27,025 nucleotides of DNA from an uncultured Xanthobacteraceae bacterium (GCA_955652925.1 CATPCO010000048.1:1-27025); one strand, 5' to 3'. Shown: positions 16,149-26,628, counted from the stretch's first letter. Notes: generated by a model not told the origin, from the sequence alone. Translations and numbers: made by a program.

Positions 16149-16847
16149 ATGAGCACTCCGCATTTGGACATGGCAGAACTCGGCGCGCTTCTGGGCGATC
16201 CTGCGCGCGCGAGCATTCTCACGGCACTCATCGACGGCCGCGCGCTCACCGCGACGGAGCTCGCGGAGGTTGCCGGTGTCGCGCCGCAGACCGCGAGCGG
16301 GCATCTCGCCAAGCTCACCGCGGCCAATCTGCTCGACCTCCGCAAGCAGGGAAGGCACCCCTATTACCGGGTCGCATCGCCGCTGGTCGCCAGCATGCTC
16401 GAAAGCGTGATGTCGGTTGCCGCCATGCAATTGCCGCCACGCCGCACACCCTCGTCCCGGCTTGACGAGGGCATGCGCACGGCGCGAACCTGCTACGACC
16501 ATATCGCCGGCCGTCTCGGTGTGGCTATCGCCGACACGCTCGTTACGCGCGGTTACGTCCTCCTCGCCGACGACGGCGGCGAGGTCACGCCGGCCGGCGC
16601 GGACTTCCTGGCAGCCTTCGGCGCAGCGCTGAGCCGCAAGGGTCTGCGGCGCGTCTTTTGCCGGCCCTGTCTCGATTGGAGCGAACGGCGTTGGCACCTT
16701 GCCGGCGCGGTCGGTGCAGCGCTCTGCAACCGCTGCATTGATCTGCACTGGATCGAACGCGCGCAAGGTACGCGCGCCTTGACCATTACCCCAAAAGGCC
16801 GTCGCGGCTTTGCTGATAATTTCGGCGTGATTCTCAATCAGCAGTAA
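16149..16847 (+). CDS. ArsR-like winged-helix transcriptional regulator
   Basis: A 232-residue regulator. Residues 1-85 form an ArsR-type winged helix (LGDPARASILTALIDGR, then LTATELAEVAGVAPQTASGH, and RKQGRHPYYRVA as wing). The longer C-terminal part belongs to the subgroup with RRVFCRPCLDWSERRWHLAGAVGAAL and a closing TPKGRRGF. It has two CxxC pairs, CRPC and CNRC, about 20 residues apart, which could bind a metal or sense redox state. The usual ArsR metal site in the DNA-reading helix is not present. ATG 16149 is preferred to TTG 16134. There is no ribosome site, and TATATT lies seven to twelve bases ahead, so the message may be leaderless. It is convergent with the ChrA-LysE gene. Confidence 0.82.
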   Translation: MSTPHLDMAELGALLGDPARASILTALIDGRALTATELAEVAGVAPQTASGHLAKLTAANLLDLRKQGRHPYYRVASPLVASMLESVMSVAAMQLPPRRTPSSRLDEGMRTARTCYDHIAGRLGVAIADTLVTRGYVLLADDGGEVTPAGADFLAAFGAALSRKGLRRVFCRPCLDWSERRWHLAGAVGAALCNRCIDLHWIERAQGTRALTITPKGRRGFADNFGVILNQQ

Positions 16848-16915
16848 ATGCCCGAAAGACCAAATTCCAAAGCCTCGAGCTGGGGTGTAGTTGCTGACCG
16901 CCGATACGAAAAAGA

Positions 16916-18985
16916 TTAAAGCAGCCCAAGCCCGCGGCCCAGCTGAACAAGACCTGCTACAACGCACATCACGCACAGCGCCTGCATGACGTGGCGCATG
17001 ATCCGGCGGCCTTGGCTCTCGCCCAATCGATATAACAGTTCAATCGCGCTGAACCACGTGGTCAGAGTTCCCAGAAAAAAGCCGGCGAGAACTATCAAGC
17101 CGCTATCGGATCCGATTCCGAGAATCGCAAATACCGAGCCTATTGCGAGCAGATTCTCGGGATGAGTCACGCTCGCCGAGAGCGCTATCACAAACGCCAG
17201 GCTCGTGCCGACGTAGATCCATTTCTGCTCGCGCCCCTCGTTTTGCCACGGCAGTCCCAATACGGCGCTGCGGTTTACGACGTAGAGAAGCGCTATCCCG
17301 CTCAGGATCAGGATCGGGCCCTGGATGACGGGATTGTAAAGAATCCGCAGCGAAGCGAAAACACCGCCGAACAAATCAATAACGATAAAGAACCCCGCCG
17401 CGACAACGACGTCGCCAATTACGCTTCCTGCAATGATTGCAGATACCATTGAGTGGCGTTGCTGGGCGCGCAGATGCAGGCACCAAACGGCAACTGGACC
17501 GACCGGAAAGCCAATTGCGGCGCCGGCTGCAAAGCCAAGCAGGCCGCTGTACAAACTGCCTATTTCGGGGGCAGCCAGCACATAAGGAGCGATCCCCGCT
17601 ATGCCGGCGCCAACCAGCGTTGGAACGATCCCCAGCTTGAAGCGAAACGTGGCAATTGCGGCAGCGATCGTGATGGCAAGCGCCCACGGGTCAACGCTTG
17701 CGAGCCTCGGTAGGCTCAAGTCGAGTCCATAAACAGTTACGGGCGCCAAGTCGGTGAACAGCGTGCGATTGCCGAATCGCAGTGCAAAAGTCAGAAAGAC
17801 CCCAAGCAGCCCGCCGGTGACCGCGGACAACATGGCATTGATGATCTTGTTATTGCGAAAGACTTCAATGAAGGGCGCAATGAGAAAAATCCATAGAAAG
17901 GTTGGAATAAACGTGAACCATACTGTGAGCAGTCCGGCCAAGGCAGCTCCTGCGACCGGATTGATGACGCCGGGATGGCGATAGGCGGCCGTAAAGCCGA
18001 CGAATTGCAGAAACTGTATGACAGGTCCGGGAACAAGCTCGGCGAGCGCAAGGCCATCGAGCGCTTCGCCGTAGGTGAGCCACCCGTACGCCACCGCCTG
18101 AGTGGCGACATAAGTATTGACGGCGTAGGGACCACCGACCGACAAGGCCGCCATCTCGCTCAGCAAAATCGCGATGCGGCTGTAGATGTCCTCCCAACCC
18201 AAGATGACGATGAGCGTGATAAGTGGGACGAACCAGAGTGCAAGCCATAAGACCAAGGTCCACAATAGTCGAGCGGCGGAGGGGCGCGTGTGGTCGAGCA
18301 GATCTTTTTCATCAGGCGGCTTCGCAACGCCGGGCTGCCGAAACGGCTGCACCGGTTCCGCTCTGCCAAGCATTTTGCCGATCTCAAGCAATCCGGCAGA
18401 GAGTCCGAGCAACACCGCGCCGATGACGACAATCGCGAATGAGAGATTGAAGAAGAATGTACCGATGAATGCCAAGGCCGCCAGCACCGTCATAAGGCGG
18501 GTCCGCAGGAAGCGCCTTGCGATTCGAAGCAGCGATTGCAATACGATCACAAGAACCGCGGGTTTCACGCCAAACAACAACGCCTCGCCGAGCTCCGAGT
18601 TGGCCCCGGCGACATACCCATAGCTCACCGCCATCATGCAGATCATTCCGGGCAGGATGAACAAACCGCCGGCGACAATACCGCCCAGCACGCGATGCAT
18701 GAGCCAGCCGACATAGGTTGCGAGCAGCTGCGTTTCTGGACCCGGTAGCGCGATGGAGTAGTTGAGCGCGTTGAGAAACCTCGCTTCGGAAATCCAGCGC
18801 TTTTCCTCCACCAGGATGCGGTGCATGGCAACGAGTTGTACGGCGGGGCTGCCGAAGCTCAGCAGTGCAAGCCGCGACCAGACGCCAAGCGTGTGACGCA
18901 GGGCCGGCCGGCTGCCCGCATCCATCCCGGTTCCGGCATCTGAAATCGGCTTGCTGCGCGTCGCAAGAGAGTCCGTGGCGGTCAT
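16916..18985 (-). CDS. Chromate transporter (ChrA) fused to a LysE-type exporter domain
   Basis: A 689-residue membrane protein. Residues about 28-465 are a two-repeat long-chain ChrA. The first CHR domain has LLSFGSPAVQLVAMH, RWISEARFLNALNYS and PGPETQLLATYVGWL. The second has LSVGGPYAVNTYVATQAV, YGWLTYGEALDGLALAE and VPGPVIQFLQFVGF. Residues about 480-689 look like a LysE/RhtB exporter domain: LLGFAAGAAIGFPVGPVAVW, a basic loop, then IAGSVIGDVVVAAGFF. Known long ChrA proteins are some 390-450 residues and export chromate; LysE proteins export amino acids or cations. Both FGG motifs are altered (FGS, VGG), so the cargo may not be chromate. The frame is unbroken, with no stop or restart between the parts. 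ATG 18985 lacks a clear ribosome site. Confidence 0.85.
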   Translation of the reverse strand: MTATDSLATRSKPISDAGTGMDAGSRPALRHTLGVWSRLALLSFGSPAVQLVAMHRILVEEKRWISEARFLNALNYSIALPGPETQLLATYVGWLMHRVLGGIVAGGLFILPGMICMMAVSYGYVAGANSELGEALLFGVKPAVLVIVLQSLLRIARRFLRTRLMTVLAALAFIGTFFFNLSFAIVVIGAVLLGLSAGLLEIGKMLGRAEPVQPFRQPGVAKPPDEKDLLDHTRPSAARLLWTLVLWLALWFVPLITLIVILGWEDIYSRIAILLSEMAALSVGGPYAVNTYVATQAVAYGWLTYGEALDGLALAELVPGPVIQFLQFVGFTAAYRHPGVINPVAGAALAGLLTVWFTFIPTFLWIFLIAPFIEVFRNNKIINAMLSAVTGGLLGVFLTFALRFGNRTLFTDLAPVTVYGLDLSLPRLASVDPWALAITIAAAIATFRFKLGIVPTLVGAGIAGIAPYVLAAPEIGSLYSGLLGFAAGAAIGFPVGPVAVWCLHLRAQQRHSMVSAIIAGSVIGDVVVAAGFFIVIDLFGGVFASLRILYNPVIQGPILILSGIALLYVVNRSAVLGLPWQNEGREQKWIYVGTSLAFVIALSASVTHPENLLAIGSVFAILGIGSDSGLIVLAGFFLGTLTTWFSAIELLYRLGESQGRRIMRHVMQALCVMCVVAGLVQLGRGLGLL

Positions 18986-19059
18986 ACCTATGTTCCACCG
19001 CTACGAACGGTTTCTACGTGATTGCTTCCAAAGAATGAGGAGCATATTCCCATCAGCAA

Positions 19060-19391
19060 GTGGAACGCAATCAACTGCTGTTCTTGCTTGACAGCGTGCA
19101 GGAAGAAGCAATCCGCGACGAGGCAGCGGCGTCGCTGTCGGAGGCGCGCGCGCAGCTTGCACGCGCTCTTGCTGCACGCGGGCGTCCGGAAGAAATAGAG
19201 ATTTTGAAGGCCAAGGAGAGAGGGGCGGAGAATCAATTGCAGGCTGTGCTAATGACAAGCTTCTTCTTTGTGCCCAGCATTATGCTTTCCGGCATCCTGT
19301 TTCCATTTGATTTGCGGGAATGCCGCATTGGGCGCAGATCGTGAGCGAGTGCCTGCCGTTGACACATTTCGGGCGCATCACAAACGGCTGA
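19060..19391 (+). pseudogene. Fused remnant of an HlyD-type adaptor and an ABC-2 permease
   Basis: The first part (19060 to about 19241) encodes VERNQLLFLLDSVQEEAIRDEA...RPEEIEI, which matches the lipoyl edge and first coiled-coil helix of HlyD/YbhG membrane-fusion proteins; RPEEIE is typical. With no stop, it runs straight into MTSFFFVPSIMLSGILFPF (from about 19251), a signature of ABC-2 exporter permeases. The match then moves to another frame: GMPHWAQIVSE at 19317 onward and LPLTHFGRITNG, ending at TGA 19389-19391. So most of an adaptor-ATPase-permease operon has been deleted, the ends joined, and a frameshift added. No working protein is expected. Confidence 0.72.
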
Positions 19392-19507
19392 AGCTGATCC
19401 CCCCAATGAAGCCCTCCAACATCCGGCCAATAACGATGAAAATGGTCTTGCTGGATCGGAAAAATCATACCATTCTTGCCGCTTCGACAAACGCAGGGAG
19501 CACGCTC

Positions 19508-19942
19508 ATGCTGGGTACGAGATGGGGCCTGTCAGTAGTTTTTGTCTCATTGGCAACGCTGCTGATCGGGGTCGGCGAGGCAAGGAGCCAGGCGGCGCAG
19601 CTTCAGGTTTGCAACCAATCTAATCAGACAGCATATGTGGCAGTCGCCCGGCACGCTGGCTTCAACGATCCGCGCCTTATCCTTTCGGGCTGGTACAACG
19701 TGGGCCCCGCCTCCTGCAGCACGTTCAATGTCTTTATACCGTGGGGAGATTTTTACCTCTACGCAGATGGCGACCAAGGCGGGGTTTGGAGCGGAAATGA
19801 TACGCGATTTTGTGTTACCGATCAGGCCTTTTCGAGATGGGTTGACCCGTCGCCTGGTTGTCCGCCCGGCCTCTATATCGTCGGATTCAATCGGTATTAT
19901 ACTTCCGGCACCTCCGTTGTTACTTGGACCTTAAACCCATGA
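19508..19942 (+). CDS. Secreted DUF1036-domain protein
   Basis: A 144-residue protein with a signal peptide (hydrophobic core LSVVFVSLATLLIGVG, probable cleavage near EARS-QAAQ). The mature part fits DUF1036: LQVCNQSNQTAYVAVA, the GWYNVGPASCSTF turn, FYLYADGD, and RFCVTDQAFSRW with paired cysteines. This domain is found in secreted or membrane-linked proteins of alphaproteobacteria and has no assigned function. ATG 19508 is chosen over earlier in-frame starts because GGGAG precedes it by seven bases and the signal peptide then begins properly. The upstream frame overlaps the decayed ABC exporter. It is convergent with the small secreted-protein gene at 20045. Confidence 0.8.
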   Translation: MLGTRWGLSVVFVSLATLLIGVGEARSQAAQLQVCNQSNQTAYVAVARHAGFNDPRLILSGWYNVGPASCSTFNVFIPWGDFYLYADGDQGGVWSGNDTRFCVTDQAFSRWVDPSPGCPPGLYIVGFNRYYTSGTSVVTWTLNP

Positions 19943-19979
19943 GAGTCGGTTCAAGTCGTGGGTGCAGAGCGGCTTCGCG

Positions 19980-20003
19980 CCCGGCAGAACGTTCTCGGCC
20001 GGG
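19980..20003. terminator. GC-rich hairpin between convergent genes
   Basis: CCCGGC (19980-19985) pairs with GCCGGG (19998-20003), and inside it AGAAC pairs with GTTCT with a two-base bulge. It sits between the convergent ends at 19942 and 20045. There is no T tract, so it may be a pausing or Rho-related end rather than a true intrinsic terminator. Confidence 0.38.
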
Positions 20004-20044
20004 TCGCATCTAGGACAGCGTAGTTACCGCAGGACGAAAGCCGG

Positions 20045-20305
20045 CTATCGCTTCGGCGCGGGCTGCAGCACTAGCTCGCCTGTTTTGCTGGCAGTTTGCT
20101 GTGCAGACGGGGCAATCGAAGATTTCTTCACCTTCGATGAGTCTACTTTGGGAGCGGGGAGAGCAGTCCCCTCCGAGAGCGTATTGGGAACGCTCTGTGC
20201 GAAGCCGCTCGGCTGAGACGTTTGCGCCTGGCTGCCGACGGGGGCCAGACCAGCGATACCCATCACTGCGGCAGACAAGGCGGCGATGACGATACGGGAG
20301 TTCAT
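20045..20305 (-). CDS. Small secreted or periplasmic protein of unknown function
   Basis: An 86-residue protein with a clear signal peptide (MNSRIVIAALSAAVMGIAG, probable cleavage after GSQA). The mature part is about 58 residues, rich in Ser, Pro, Ala, Gln and Lys, with no cysteine and no predicted fold: an unstructured secreted peptide such as SSKVKKSSIAP and LVLQPAPKR. ATG 20305 follows AGAGAGG at a spacing of nine, a good ribosome site. No family is recognised. The signal peptide and ribosome site support it being real, despite its low complexity. Confidence 0.6.
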   Translation of the reverse strand: MNSRIVIAALSAAVMGIAGLAPVGSQAQTSQPSGFAQSVPNTLSEGTALPAPKVDSSKVKKSSIAPSAQQTASKTGELVLQPAPKR

Positions 20306-20720
20306 TTCAAGTTACCTCTCTAGAATTGCTCAAGTCCTTCCTGGACCGGCAGGTGTCGCCCGAGTGTCGCCCTACGGCTGCAGCCGAGCCATCGTTTTAC
20401 GGACGCGGCCATGGCCTGAAGCGTGACCCTAATGACCCGCTGAGACATAATTGTGGCCAGCGTGCGTCTGCTATTGTGTATAGCGAAAAACGAGGAAAAC
20501 CGCCAAGGGCAGTCCTAATGTGATGACGCCGGGGTAGCTCAATCGCGTGCTCTCGCAAAAATTTGCAAACCGCCCGGGTGGACAATCACGCGGCCGTGAG
20601 CTTGTCATGCACCGGGCGATCCGACGAGCCTTCGGTCCATGGCCGGCAGCGCGCTCGCTGCCGTGCGCTTCACCGCAATCTGACCGGCCGCGGATAAGCA
20701 CAGACCGTCTGCTCAATCGC
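20306..20720. other. Intergenic region without a supported gene
   Basis: This holds the divergent promoters of the small secreted-protein gene and the antiporter gene. I see no convincing small gene, repeat or RNA. The antiporter frame is open back to 20547, but the residues encoded there are not family-like. A short stretch near 20533 resembles a tRNA D-arm without the rest of a tRNA. Confidence 0.5.
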
Positions 20721-22148
20721 ATGCCGCGGCGAGCGACAGTTCTTCTGAGCACTGGCCTGGCGCTGCTCGCGCCGCAGAACGCGTGGGCGGCTCCCGTCCT
20801 CGATGGCTCGACCCTGCGCTGGCCGTGGGCGCTGCCGTTTATCGGCATCCTGCTCACCATTGCAGGCGGACCGTTGCTGTTCCCCAAAATCTGGCACGCC
20901 CATTACGGCAAACTCGCTTTCGTCTGGGGCACGCTTACAGTCGCGCCGCTTGCGGCCGTTTTTGGCGTGCCGATAGCGGCCGGCGCGTTCGTGCACGCCA
21001 TGCTGGCGGAATATTTGAGCTTCATCGTGCTCCTGTTCGCGCTTTATGTTGTAGCGGGTGGAATTCTTCTGACCGGCCATCTGCGCGGAACGCCGGTCAC
21101 CAATACCGCCATTCTGACGTTCGGCACGCTGATTGCGAGCGTTGTCGGCACCACCGGCGCGGCGATGATTCTCATTCGTCCTCTCATTCGCGCCAATGCC
21201 GCGCGCCTCCACAATATCCACGTCATTGTTTTTTTCATTCTTCTGGTCGGCAATATCGGCGGCGCACTGTCTCCCCTCGGCGACCCGCCGCTCTTCGTCG
21301 GTTTCCTGCGCGGCGTTGATTTCTTCTGGACCACCCGCAACCTCTGGCAGCAGACCGCGCTCGTTGCAGGTCTCGTCCTGGCAGCGTTCGTCGCCCTCGA
21401 TCTTTGGCATTACCGGGCGGATCGCAGGATCACGACTGTTGGCGAAAACGTCCCGCCGGCCCAGCTCGGCATCAGCGGCAGCATTAATCTCGTCCTGATT
21501 GCGGGGATCGTGGGCGCCATTCTCGCCTCGGCGATCTGGCAACCGGGCATGCGCTTCGAGGTCTACGGCACCGTTCTCGAACTCCAGGACGTCGTTCGCG
21601 ACGGTGCGTTGGTGTTGATCGCGCTCATGTCGCTTGCCCTTACGCCCAACGAGCACCGGGAAGCGAACGGCTTTACCTGGGACCCGATCGTGGAAGTTGC
21701 CATCCTGTTTGCCGGCATCTTCACCTGCATCATCCCGGTCATTGCCGTGCTCGAAGCGGGCAACCAGGGCGCCTTTTCCTGGCTGCTTGCCGCAGTCACC
21801 ACGGGCGAAGGAAGCCCGCACGCGGCGGCTTATTTCTGGTTGACAGGAATTCTCTCCGCCGTTCTCGACAACGCGCCGACATACCTTGTTTTCTTCGAGC
21901 TCGCCGGCGGCAACGCAGGCGAGCTCATGGGACCGCTGGCCCCCGCCCTTGCGGCGATCTCAATGGGCGCCGTCTACATGGGCGCCATGAGCTATCTCGG
22001 CAATGCGCCCAACCTGATGATCTATGCCATCGCCGTCGAGCGCGGCATCAAGATGCCAAGCTTCCTCGGCTACATGATCTGGTCGAGCACGATCATGCTG
22101 CCGGTGCTCGCGCTCGTTACCTTCGTTTTCGTCGCGCCACCTTGGTAG
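20721..22148 (+). CDS. Sodium:proton antiporter-like membrane transporter (ion transporter superfamily)
   Basis: A 475-residue protein with about eleven or twelve membrane helices. After a signal-like first helix (LLSTGLALLAPQNAWA) come LDGSTLRWPWALPFIGILL and the pattern NIGGALSPLGDPPLFVGFLRGVDFFW in the middle, then LDNAPTYLVFFELAGGNAG and GAMSYLGNAPNLMIYAIA near the end. These paired Asn-Ala-Pro and Gly-Asp-Pro elements are typical of NhaD/ArsB/CitM-type transporters with two inverted repeats. The likely role is exchange of sodium for protons, but anion or organic acid transport cannot be excluded. ATG 20721 is chosen because upstream in-frame starts (20547, 20607) add a basic, poorly conserved leader. 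No ribosome site is obvious. Its last 32 bases overlap the 3' end of the convergent Rid gene. Confidence 0.83.
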   Translation: MPRRATVLLSTGLALLAPQNAWAAPVLDGSTLRWPWALPFIGILLTIAGGPLLFPKIWHAHYGKLAFVWGTLTVAPLAAVFGVPIAAGAFVHAMLAEYLSFIVLLFALYVVAGGILLTGHLRGTPVTNTAILTFGTLIASVVGTTGAAMILIRPLIRANAARLHNIHVIVFFILLVGNIGGALSPLGDPPLFVGFLRGVDFFWTTRNLWQQTALVAGLVLAAFVALDLWHYRADRRITTVGENVPPAQLGISGSINLVLIAGIVGAILASAIWQPGMRFEVYGTVLELQDVVRDGALVLIALMSLALTPNEHREANGFTWDPIVEVAILFAGIFTCIIPVIAVLEAGNQGAFSWLLAAVTTGEGSPHAAAYFWLTGILSAVLDNAPTYLVFFELAGGNAGELMGPLAPALAAISMGAVYMGAMSYLGNAPNLMIYAIAVERGIKMPSFLGYMIWSSTIMLPVLALVTFVFVAPPW

Positions 22149-22587
22149 CAGAGCGGTTGGCGCCCGTGCTGCGCGCCGCCTTCTTGCGGGCGGTCACTGG
22201 CAATACCGCAACCGCCTCGATCTCCAGCAAAGCGCCCTCACGCGCAAGACCGGATATGGCAATGGTGGTGCTCGCGGGCCGATTCTGGTCGGCGAGATAG
22301 CTGTCGCGCACCTGGCGAAAGACCGGAAGGTATTTCACATCGACGAGATAGTTGTTGAACTTCACCACATGCTGGAACTGTCCGCCAACGGCGGCGAGCG
22401 CAGTCTTGAGATTTTCGAAGGTCTGCACCGCCTGGAGGCGAAATTCGCTGCTGATCTTGCCTTCGCGATCGTTGCCGAGCTGGCCGGCGATGTAGACGAG
22501 CCGGGCGGGAGCGGTGACCTCGACGACGTGGGTATAACCCGGCGGTTTGGACAGTCCCTGCGGATTGATGAAACGGGTTTGACTCAC
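22117..22587 (-). CDS. Rid-family (YjgF/YER057c/UK114) protein with basic C-terminal tail
   Basis: A 156-residue protein. Residues 1-130 form a Rid fold: RFINPQGLSKPPGYTHVVEV, VYIAGQLGNDREG, the FENLKTALAAVGG helix and LLEIEAVAVLP. RidA hydrolyses reactive imines using an arginine (Arg105 in E. coli, in PARS). Here the same place reads PAST, with Ser106, so classical imine deaminase activity is unlikely; this fits the arginine-less Rid subgroups. The tail (131-156) holds 11 Lys or Arg in 25 residues (TARKKAARST...KVARRKRR), absent from ordinary RidA of about 128 residues. GTG 22587 is preferred over the longer start at 22620 because GGAGGAG lies just ahead. Confidence 0.85.
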   Translation of the reverse strand: MSQTRFINPQGLSKPPGYTHVVEVTAPARLVYIAGQLGNDREGKISSEFRLQAVQTFENLKTALAAVGGQFQHVVKFNNYLVDVKYLPVFRQVRDSYLADQNRPASTTIAISGLAREGALLEIEAVAVLPVTARKKAARSTGANRSATKVARRKRR

Positions 22588-22613
22588 GGGCTCCTCCTGT
22601 TTGCGTGCGGCCT

Positions 22614-22630
22614 GAAACATATCACGTTTC
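22614..22630. promoter_or_regulatory. GAAAC-N7-GTTTC dyad ahead of the Rid gene
   Basis: GAAAC (22614-22618) and GTTTC (22626-22630) are exact inverted repeats 26 bp upstream of the Rid start. The minus strand between them contains GTGATAT, also found at the left end of the GntR operator (12494-12500). It could be an operator, but the AT content and short arms make chance possible. Confidence 0.3.
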
Positions 22631-22718
22631 TGCCGCGCCGGATGTTTGTTAACGGCTCGATTACCTTCCGTGGTAACGCCTGTTTACGATTGTGACATAA
22701 CGACAAGAACGCAACATC

Positions 22719-22761
22719 GTGTCCCCTTCCTCGCGCCTTACGTCGGTACCGGAGGGGACAC
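22719..22761. repeat. GTGTCCCCT inverted repeat
   Basis: Perfect 9-bp arms, GTGTCCCCT (22719-22727) and AGGGGACAC (22753-22761), enclose 25 bases. It lies between the divergent Rid gene and the DUF2865 gene, about 94 bp before the latter's ATG. It may be a leader hairpin or a small palindromic repeat; no T tract follows. Confidence 0.45.
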
Positions 22762-22854
22762 ACTTCCGCCCGGACGCACTGGCATTTTCTCGCATGCACC
22801 CGCAAGTCGGCGGGCGTGTTTGGGGGGATTCTCGCCTTGTCTATCCGTCGCCCG

Positions 22855-23546
22855 ATGGGCTCAGGGTGCGGCGCCAAGCATATTATCTGTTCCGGCATTG
22901 TCGTCCTGACGCTTGCGGTGACGAGCGGATCGGCTTGCGCCCAGAATTTTTTCGAGGCGCTGTTCGGGAGCCTGTGGAAAACGCCGCCGACCGCCTATGC
23001 CGATCCTTCCGGGCAGCTCAACCCGCTCGGAGGGCACCTGGATGTGGGCGGGACGGCTTACTGCGTTCGCTTGTGCGACGGCCGTTATTTCCCCATTCAA
23101 CGCCATGCGAACATCACGACCGCGCAGGCTTGCAGCTCCTTCTGTCCCGCGAGCGCAACCAAGATCTACAGCGGCGGCAGCATCGAACACGCCGCCGACC
23201 CGGACGGAAAGCGATATTCGGAGCTCGACACTGCCTTTGTGTATCGAGAGAAGATCGTGCCGGGCTGCACGTGCAACGGCAAGGACGCGTTCGGATTGGT
23301 CAACACTAAAATTGCCGACGATACGACCCTTCACCCCGGCGACATCGTTGCAACCAATACCGGCCTGATGGCGTATAACGGCGGCAGCAAACAGCCCAAT
23401 TTCACGCCCATCCAGGCCTATAGCGCGCTGTCGCCGGACCTGCGGCGCACGCTCGCGGAGACCAAAGTGACGCCCGTAACGGAAAAGCCCGCAGCTCCGG
23501 TCAAGCAGGCGGAGGCGAGCCCGCGCGGCAGCAAGAACAAGCGGGT

Positions 23547-23562
<16 letters not shown>
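22855..23562 (+). CDS. Secreted DUF2865-domain protein
   Basis: A 235-residue protein with a signal peptide (IICSGIVVLTLAVTSGSACAQ). Residues about 65-150 are the conserved DUF2865 core: YCVRLCDGRYFPIQRHAN, ACSSFCPASATKIYSGG, LDTAFVYREKIVPGC and TCNGKDAFGL, with three cysteine pairs probably forming disulphides in the periplasm. The family is common in Hyphomicrobiales and has no known function to me. The tail is rich in Ala, Pro and Lys (KPAAPVKQAEASPRGSKNKR). The start is uncertain: ATG 22855 gives the best signal peptide, but TTG 22837 has GGGGGGA eight bases ahead and GTG 22816 is the outer limit. Its last 16 bases overlap the convergent flavoenzyme gene. Confidence 0.8.
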
Positions 23563-26278
<2,716 letters not shown>

Positions 26279-26470
26279 ATGACGGAATCCTCTGTTGCGA
26301 AGTGTTTTCGGGATAACCAGCAACGACCTAAGGACAATCCCGAATTAAAGTTTGCATTGCTTTGTCCAATTACCGGCCATCCGTGCGAAGGCGATCTTGC
26401 TTATCTATGCGAAGAATACGGCTGTGCTCGCAAGGGTGGCTTATCGCCGCACTCCCATGAGAATCTTTGA
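26279..26470 (+). CDS. Small cysteine-rich protein of unknown function
   Basis: A 63-residue protein. The conserved-looking half reads LLCPITGHPCEGDLAYLCEEYG followed by CARKGGLSPHSHENL. Five cysteines (9, 29, 36, 44 and 49) with His34 and His58/60 could form a zinc site. It has no signal peptide and is soluble. ATG 26279 has GAGGGTGGAG eight bases ahead, a good ribosome site; GTG 26270 is in frame but lies in that site. The C-terminal pattern looks familiar from small hypothetical proteins of Bradyrhizobium-type bacteria, but I cannot name a family. Confidence rests on the ribosome site and the amino-acid pattern. Confidence 0.55.
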   Translation: MTESSVAKCFRDNQQRPKDNPELKFALLCPITGHPCEGDLAYLCEEYGCARKGGLSPHSHENL

Positions 26471-26579
26471 ATGGCGGCGGAGTTCGCGTGTAGTGCTTTC
26501 GGGTCGTCCGCGGGCTTGCCTCAAAGGCAACAGGCAAAACGACCGGAGTGGCCGATGTTAAGTGAAATCTATGAGCTGC

Positions 26580-26614
26580 GGTAAAGAGCCCACCTGCAGG
26601 TGAGCCCGCTTACC
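26580..26614. repeat. Imperfect hairpin with GGTAA/TTACC ends
   Basis: GGTAA (26580-26584) pairs with TTACC (26610-26614), and at the centre CACCTGCAGGTG (26591-26602) is a perfect palindrome. It lies 15 bp past the stop of the reverse-transcriptase remnant on the minus strand, so it might be left over from the intron or be a terminator. Confidence 0.45.
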
Positions 26615-26628
26615 CTCCATACTCTCAT

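Noticed and set aside
20531..20546. GGGGTAGCTCAATCGC resembling a tRNA D-arm
   Set aside because: No acceptor stem, anticodon arm or T-arm is found at the right distances.
20670..21821. Minus-strand frame of 383 codons opposite the antiporter
   Set aside because: Highly charged, low-complexity translation without motifs, antisense to a clear membrane transporter.
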